Assembly: GCF_902141845.1 (NCBI RefSeq)
Contig: NZ_CABFPH010000056.1
Span: forward strand, 1 to 35,719
Direction: 5' to 3'
DNA: 35,719 nucleotides
DNA from: Methylobacterium symbioticum
GTDB taxonomy: Bacteria; Pseudomonadota; Alphaproteobacteria; Rhizobiales; Beijerinckiaceae
The notes below the pieces were generated by a model that was not told the origin of the DNA, did not search any database, and worked only from the letters and a program-made list of their open reading frames with translations. The translations under genes were made by a program, and so were the position numbers. Shown here piece by piece: positions 31,684 to 35,719 of the stretch (its first letter is position 1; every line of letters begins with the position of its first letter).

Positions 31684-32870
31684 GCGGGCTCGACCTCGCG
31701 CGCCTGCGGGCCGAGACGCCGGGCACCGCCCACGGCATCCACCTCAACAATGCCGGCGCCTCGCTGATGCCGGCCCCCGTGGTCGAGGCCGTGAAGGCCC
31801 ATCTCGACCTGGAGGCGCGCCATGGCGGCCACGGTGCGGCCGAGCGTGCCGGCGACCGCCTTGCCGCCGTCCACGGCAGCGTCGCCCGGCTGATCGGCGC
31901 GGCACCCGATGAGATCGCCCTGACCGAGAGCGCGACGCGAGCCTGGCTGATGGGTTTCCACGCGCTTGCCCGAACCTTCGGGCCGCGCGAGCGCATCCTC
32001 GTCAGCCGGGCGGAGTTCGGCGCCAATGTCGTCGCCCTGCGCCAGGTCGCCCGCGTCACGGGCCTGCGCGTCGAGACCATCCCCTGCGACGCGGACGGAC
32101 GGGTCGATTGTGCGGCGCTGGCGCGTCGGCTCGGCCCCGATGTCCGCCTGATCGCGGCGACGGCGATCCCCTCCAATGGCGGCCTCGTGAACCCGGTCGC
32201 CGAGATCGGGCGGCTCGCCCGTGCCCACGGCATCCCCTACCTCCTCGATGCCTGCCAGATGGTCGGACAGCGTCCGGTCGACGTGGCGGAGATCGGCTGC
32301 ACGCTGCTCGCCGCCACCGGCCGCAAGTTCCTGCGCGGCCCCCGCGGCACCGGCTTCCTCTACGTCCGGCGGGATTGGATCGACCGGCTGGAGCCGGTCA
32401 TGCTCGACCATTTCGGCGCGCCGCTCACCGCGGAGGGCTATGCCCCGCGCGCCGATGCCCGCCGCTTCGAGACCTACGAGCACGATCACGCCGCTCGGCT
32501 CGGCCTGGGCGTCGCCGCGGATTACGCGCTGGCGCTCGGCCTCGATGGAATCGCGGCGCGCTGCAAGGACCTGGCGGCCCAGCTCCGGGAGGGGATCGCC
32601 GCCATTCCCGGCGCGACCCTGCACGATCTCGGGCCCGACCCGGCCGCCCTCGTCACCCTCACCTTCGCGGGGATTCCGGCGGAGGCGGTGCGGGCGCAAC
32701 TGGCCGAGGCCGGCATCGCCGCGGGCCTGTCCCTGCACGCGGCGGCGCCCGATGATGCGGCGGCGCGTGGCCTGCCGCCTCTTCTGCGGCTCTCGCCCCA
32801 TTACTACAACGACGCCGACGAGATCGCGCGCGCCCTCGCGGTGCTCGCGCGGATCGCGGCTCGCGCTTGA
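31680..32870 (+). CDS. Class V aminotransferase-fold PLP enzyme inside the urease operon
   Basis: This 396-residue protein is a fold-type I PLP enzyme of the class V (cysteine desulfurase/isopenicillin N epimerase-like) group. It opens with HLNNAGASLMPAPVVEAVKAH, has the cofactor Asp in YLLDACQMVGQ, the Schiff-base Lys in ATGRKFLRGPRGTGFLY, and ends with LRLSPHYYNDADEIARAL. There is no clear catalytic cysteine loop of SufS or IscS type visible, so a desulfurase role is not supported. The GTG at 31680 overlaps the ureF stop (GTGA), and ureG follows after 11 bases, so it is a true operon member. No urease step needs PLP. Its role could be in amino-acid or nitrogen metabolism; this is unknown. 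Confidence 0.9.
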   Translation: MSGLDLARLRAETPGTAHGIHLNNAGASLMPAPVVEAVKAHLDLEARHGGHGAAERAGDRLAAVHGSVARLIGAAPDEIALTESATRAWLMGFHALARTFGPRERILVSRAEFGANVVALRQVARVTGLRVETIPCDADGRVDCAALARRLGPDVRLIAATAIPSNGGLVNPVAEIGRLARAHGIPYLLDACQMVGQRPVDVAEIGCTLLAATGRKFLRGPRGTGFLYVRRDWIDRLEPVMLDHFGAPLTAEGYAPRADARRFETYEHDHAARLGLGVAADYALALGLDGIAARCKDLAAQLREGIAAIPGATLHDLGPDPAALVTLTFAGIPAEAVRAQLAEAGIAAGLSLHAAAPDDAAARGLPPLLRLSPHYYNDADEIARALAVLARIAARA

Positions 32871-32881
32871 AGGACAGCAGC

Positions 32882-33496
32882 ATGACCTCGCAGAACGGAC
32901 CCTTGCGTGTCGGCATCGGCGGCCCGGTCGGCTCCGGCAAGACCGCGCTGATGGAGCAGCTCTGCAAGCGCTTTCGCGACCGCTACGAGATCTGCGCCAT
33001 CACCAACGACATCTACACGAAGGAGGATGCGCGCATCCTCACCGTGGCCGGAGCGCTCCCTGAGGAGCGCATCATGGGCGTCGAGACCGGGGGCTGCCCG
33101 CACACGGCGATCCGCGAGGACGCCTCGATCAACCTCGCCGCGGTGGCCGAGATGCGCCGCCGCTTCCCGAAGCTCGACCTGGTGCTGATCGAATCCGGCG
33201 GCGACAACCTCGCCGCGACCTTCTCGCCGGAGCTTGCAGACATCACCCTCTACGTGATCGACGTGGCGGGCGGCGAGAAGATCCCGCGGAAAGGCGGGCC
33301 CGGCATCACCCGCTCGGACCTGCTGATCGTCAACAAGACCGATCTCGCGCCGCTGGTGGGGGCCGATCTCGCGGTGATGGAATCCGACACGCAGCGGATG
33401 CGCGGCGAGCGCCCCTATGTCTTCGCCTCGCTCCGCGCGGGCGCGGGCGCCGACACGGTCGCCCGCTTCATCGAGCAGGCCGGGGGCCTAGCTTGA
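32882..33496 (+). CDS. ureG: Urease accessory GTPase UreG
   Basis: UreG is the SIMIBI-class GTPase that brings nickel to the urease active site. The 204-residue protein has P-loop GIGGPVGSGKTALM, the NDIYTKEDA segment, the metal-binding Cys-Pro-His in VETGGCPHTAIREDAS, switch region LIESGGDNLAATFSP and the guanine-specific NKTDLA. The start ATG at 32882 has AGGA seven bases upstream; the longer frame from 32867 is not needed. It is the last gene of the operon and is followed by a palindromic repeat that faces a converging gene. Its separation from ureF by an unrelated enzyme gene is unusual. Confidence 0.97.
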   Translation: MTSQNGPLRVGIGGPVGSGKTALMEQLCKRFRDRYEICAITNDIYTKEDARILTVAGALPEERIMGVETGGCPHTAIREDASINLAAVAEMRRRFPKLDLVLIESGGDNLAATFSPELADITLYVIDVAGGEKIPRKGGPGITRSDLLIVNKTDLAPLVGADLAVMESDTQRMRGERPYVFASLRAGAGADTVARFIEQAGGLA

Positions 33497-33499
33497 GTC

Positions 33500-33612
33500 A
33501 GGGGATCCCAAAGGGATCATCCCTTTGCCGGGTCCAGGGCTCTGCCCTGGACTGAAGTTCCCGGGCTCTGCCCTGGACCCGCGAGAGGGGTGACCCCTCT
33601 CGACTCCCGGAA
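33500..33612. repeat. Palindromic intergenic repeat, copy 3
   Basis: Starts GGGGATCCCAAAGGGATC and contains AAAGGGATCATCCCTTT, two copies of GGGCTCTGCCCTGGAC (near 33537 and 33564) and GAGAGGGGTGACCCCTCTC. It lies between converging genes and probably acts as a two-way terminator. It shares its order of hairpins with copies 1 and 2. Confidence 0.75.
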
Positions 33613-33614
33613 TC

Positions 33615-33848
33615 CTAGTGCTCGGCGTTGGCGGAGCGGGCGCGCACCGCACCCGTGCGGGCGGGGCCGCCCATCAGGGCGTCGAGGCGGCTCATGCGGG
33701 CCTGGAAGCTCTCCGAGGCGGCGAGCGTGGCGCGGGCCTGGGCCTTCGGCACCGGCTTGGCTGAGCGGATCTCGCGAGCCTGCGCGAGGGCGGGCAGCGC
33801 GAGGAGGGCCGCGAGGCCGAGGGCGAGAGCGCGGATATCCGTTCTCAT
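33615..33848 (-). CDS. Small secreted protein of unknown function
   Basis: A 77-residue product with a clear signal peptide (MRTDIRALALGLAALLALPA, cleavage near AQA-RE), leaving about 53 residues in the periplasm. The mature part is charged and helical (KAQARATLAASESFQARMSRLD) and has no cysteines. The start at 33848 is preferred to an upstream one at 33950 because the signal peptide begins there and AGGA lies just upstream. No family is recognised. It faces the urease operon across repeat copy 3 and is probably transcribed alone. Confidence 0.65.
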   Translation of the reverse strand: MRTDIRALALGLAALLALPALAQAREIRSAKPVPKAQARATLAASESFQARMSRLDALMGGPARTGAVRARSANAEH

Positions 33849-34030
33849 GGGGAGGGTCCTGGGGAAGGTCCTGGGATGGCGCGGGGAGACCGTGTCCGTC
33901 CCGGCCAAGCTAATCCTGCGCCCGGTCCGTCTCTGTGCGGTTCTGCACATCGCGCGTCACGGCACGCCTGCCTCGACAGATCCGTGCGCGGATGCGACCT
34001 TCACCACACGGTCAGGCGACAGGAGGCATC

Positions 34031-34138
34031 ATGTCACCGGAGATGCGGGAATCGCGCGCGGCGCTGATCCTGCTCGCTGCGGCGGTGATCTCGGTCCTCG
34101 CCTTCGGCGCCTTCACGCTGCTCAGCCAGATCGGTTGA
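34031..34138 (+). CDS. 35-residue single-span membrane protein
   Basis: A very short gene with a perfect Shine-Dalgarno sequence (AGGAGG, 34021-34026) four bases before its ATG. The product begins with a charged stretch (MSPEMRESR) followed by a strongly hydrophobic helix (AALILLAAAVISVLAFGAFT) and a short tail LLSQIG. That is the layout of small inner-membrane proteins with the N-terminus inside. Codon use matches the neighbours. No family can be named from such a short sequence. The dehalogenase-like gene starts 62 bases downstream on the same strand and may be co-transcribed. Confidence 0.6.
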   Translation: MSPEMRESRAALILLAAAVISVLAFGAFTLLSQIG

Positions 34139-34200
34139 GCCGGTCCGGGAGCCCGCTGCCCGGCTGCGCGTTGCCGCTGATCCTGCAGCGGGGGATCGAG

Positions 34201-35136
34201 ATGGACGCGGCCGACCTGTTTCCCGGTTTCGAGGCCCGCTGGCTCGAGGCGCCCTGGGGCAAGGCCTTCGCCCGGATCGGCGGGCCGGAGGCGGCCCCAC
34301 CCCTGCTCCTGCTGCACGGCTTCCCGCAAAGCCACGCGATGTGGCACCGGGTGGCACCGGACCTCGCCCGCGACCACCGCGTGATCTGCCTCGACCTGAA
34401 GGGCTACGGCTGGTCGGCCGCGCCCGATGACGGGCCGCCGCACGAGGCCTATGCCAAGCGCACGGTCGGCCGCGAGATCGTGGCGCTGATGGAGCGGATC
34501 GGGCATGTCCATTTCGCGCTCGCCGGGCACGACCGCGGCGCCCGCGTCGCCTACCGCCTCGCCCTCGACGCGCCGGGCCGGGTGGCCAAGCTCGCCCTCC
34601 TCGACATCGTGCCGACCCTCGTCCAGTGGGAGCGGATCGCGGCGAGCCCCGGCATGAACCCGCACTGGTCCTTCCTGGCGGAGGCCGCGCCGAAGCCCGA
34701 GGACGCGATCCGCACGGGGCCGGACGCCTATTTCGAGGGGCTGCTCGCGCAGTGGAGCGGGCCGCACGACCTGTCGCCCTTCGACCGGCGGGCGCTCCAT
34801 CTCTACCGGCAGGCCTGGAACGTGCCCGAGCGCATCCATGCCCTGTGCGAGGATTACCGGGCCGGCGGCCCGGACGGGCCGGATCGCGCGGCCGATGCGG
34901 CCGACCTCGCGGCGGGGCGGAGGCTCACGATGCCGGTTCTCGTCCTGTCGAGCCGGGCCTATCTCGAGCGCGGCAAGTCCGAGACGGCGCTCGCCGTCTG
35001 GCGGCGCACCTTCGCGCCGCAGGCGGCAGGCAGCGAGATCGAGGGCGGCCATTTCCTCGCCGAGGAGCAGCCGGCGGCGGTGCTGGCGGCGCTGCGGGCG
35101 TTCCTGGCCGGGGGCGAGCCTCACCCGCCGGCGTAG
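34201..35136 (+). CDS. Alpha/beta hydrolase of the haloacetate (fluoroacetate) dehalogenase group
   Basis: The 311-residue hydrolase has the oxyanion segment LLLLHGFPQSHAMW and a full set of residues known from fluoroacetate dehalogenase: nucleophile Asp111 with Arg112 and Arg115 (GHDRGARVAYRLALD), Asp135 (LLDIVPT), the halide-binding His155-Trp156 (NPHWSFLA), Tyr219 (CEDYRAG) and His284 (EGGHFLAEEQ). Positions agree almost exactly with the Rhodopseudomonas enzyme as I recall its numbering (110, 111, 114, 155, 156, 219, 280). Hydrolytic removal of halide from haloacetates is therefore likely, although related epoxide hydrolases share much of this pattern. The ATG at 34201 follows GGGGGATCGAG. 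Its 3' end overlaps the converging rsmD by 16 bases. Confidence 0.87.
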   Translation: MDAADLFPGFEARWLEAPWGKAFARIGGPEAAPPLLLLHGFPQSHAMWHRVAPDLARDHRVICLDLKGYGWSAAPDDGPPHEAYAKRTVGREIVALMERIGHVHFALAGHDRGARVAYRLALDAPGRVAKLALLDIVPTLVQWERIAASPGMNPHWSFLAEAAPKPEDAIRTGPDAYFEGLLAQWSGPHDLSPFDRRALHLYRQAWNVPERIHALCEDYRAGGPDGPDRAADAADLAAGRRLTMPVLVLSSRAYLERGKSETALAVWRRTFAPQAAGSEIEGGHFLAEEQPAAVLAALRAFLAGGEPHPPA

Positions 35137-35681
35137 CGCGCCAGCGTCACCGCGGTCTCGCCGTAGCCGCGCCGCTCCAGCTCCGCGAAGCCGGCGGGCA
35201 GGTCGATCGCGGCGCTCTCCACCTCCTCCACCATCACCAGGGCCCCGTCGGCGAGCCAGCCGCCGGCGGCGGCGCTTGCCAGGGCCGGGCCCGCGAGATT
35301 CCGGCCGTAGGGCGGATCGCAGAAGACGAGGCCGTAGGGGGCGCCTGGGCCCATCGGGCCGAGACGGGTGGCGTCGCGGCGGAACAGGCGCGTGGTGCCC
35401 TCCGCGCCGAAGCTCTCGATATTGGCGCGGATCACGGCCCGCGCCTCCGTGCCCTCGTCGACGAGGAGCGCGTAGGCCGCCCCGCGCGAGAGCGCCTCGA
35501 AGCTGAGCGCGCCGGTGCCCGCGAACAGGTCGAGCACCCGCGCGCCGGGCACCGGGTCGTCGTAGGCGTGGGCGAAGATGTTGAACAGCGTCTCGCGCAG
35601 GCGGTCCGAGGTCGGCCGGATCGCGTCGCTGCGGGGCGTGGCGAGGCGCCGGCCGCGCCAGGCGCCGCCGACGACCCTCAT
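35121..35681 (-). CDS. rsmD: 16S rRNA (guanine966-N2)-methyltransferase RsmD
   Basis: RsmD methylates G966 of 16S rRNA in the assembled small subunit. The 186-residue product opens MRVVGGAWRGRRLATP and IRPTSDRLRETLFNI, then has the SAM-binding LDLFAGTGALSFEALSRGA and the catalytic DPPYG motif (FCDPPYGRNLAG), all in the expected order and at normal length. The ATG at 35681 overlaps the stop of an upstream gene by the pattern ATGA, so the two are coupled. In alphaproteobacteria the gene before rsmD is often a pseudouridine synthase, in agreement with the tail visible here. Confidence 0.95.
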   Translation of the reverse strand: MRVVGGAWRGRRLATPRSDAIRPTSDRLRETLFNIFAHAYDDPVPGARVLDLFAGTGALSFEALSRGAAYALLVDEGTEARAVIRANIESFGAEGTTRLFRRDATRLGPMGPGAPYGLVFCDPPYGRNLAGPALASAAAGGWLADGALVMVEEVESAAIDLPAGFAELERRGYGETAVTLARYAGG

Positions 35682-35719
35682 CGCGTGCCGCGCGGCGGAC
35701 GGCCACCGCCGGGCCGGCC
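35678..35719 (-). CDS. C-terminal end of a further gene, possibly an rRNA pseudouridine synthase
   Basis: Only 13 codons and a stop are inside the window. They read GRPGGGRPPRGTR, and the stop overlaps the rsmD start (ATGA). A basic, Gly/Arg/Pro-rich tail directly before rsmD is typical of RsuA/RluB-type pseudouridine synthases in this group. The identification rests on context and composition only. Confidence 0.4.
   Translation of the reverse strand, partial: GRPGGGRPPRGTR

Noticed and set aside
31680..32870. Cysteine desulfurase (SufS/IscS) identity for the PLP enzyme
   Set aside because: The fold and cofactor motifs agree with class V enzymes in general, but I could not find the conserved active-site cysteine loop expected of a desulfurase.
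1..35719. CRISPR arrays, complete insertion sequences or prophage genes
   Set aside because: No regularly spaced direct repeats, transposase or phage-type reading frames were found in the window.

Overview
The window is about 36 kb of very GC-rich, densely packed alphaproteobacterial chromosome. Codon use, a DUF6894 small protein, a fused urease gamma/beta gene and families of GC-rich palindromic spacers suggest Methylobacterium or a close relative. That genus call is inference; I could not run a search.

Layout. 1-6.7 kb holds unrelated housekeeping genes: the 3' part of a MocR/PdxR-type regulator, a secreted protein, selB, a CYTH-CHAD protein, a GCS2-type carboxylate-amine ligase and a DUF6894 protein. 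7.0-11.2 kb holds a TerB-like gene, an M20 allantoate/carbamoyl amidohydrolase and a three-gene module (DUF4089, AtzE-type amidase, HpxZ/DUF3225) like hpxXYZ of oxalurate use or atzG-E-H of cyanurate degradation. 11.4-17.2 kb is a complete family-5 (Dpp/Opp-type) ABC importer, followed by an SGNH hydrolase. 18.4-24.3 kb, on the minus strand, is a complete urea importer, urtABCDE. 24.7-26.5 kb is an arginase gene translationally coupled to ureD. Then come tRNA-Cys, tRNA-Asn and a gene-poor kilobase. 28.1-33.5 kb is the rest of the urease operon, ureAB-ureC-ureE-ureF-(class V PLP enzyme)-ureG. 33.6-35.7 kb holds a small secreted protein, a 35-residue membrane protein, a fluoroacetate-dehalogenase-like hydrolase, rsmD and the last codons of a further gene.

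How it fits together. Most of 7.5-33.5 kb reads as a nitrogen-scavenging island. External urea enters through Urt, arginine yields urea through arginase, and the M20/AtzE-type enzymes could release urea, carbamate or ammonia from ureides; urease then makes ammonia. The best regulatory evidence is three sequences close to the sigma-54 consensus (TGGCAC-N5-TTGC), each with exact GG-N10-GC spacing, in front of the M20 gene (7549-7564), the family-5 binding protein (11331-11348) and urtA (24337-24353, minus strand). A weaker one precedes ureAB. An NtrC-like dyad lies upstream of the urtA site. Together they suggest one nitrogen-limitation (NtrC/RpoN) regulon over importers and hydrolases.

Less expected features are the PLP enzyme inside the urease accessory genes, palindromic spacers directly after both binding-protein genes, a selB with no other selenium gene nearby, and a 35-codon membrane-protein gene with a perfect Shine-Dalgarno sequence.
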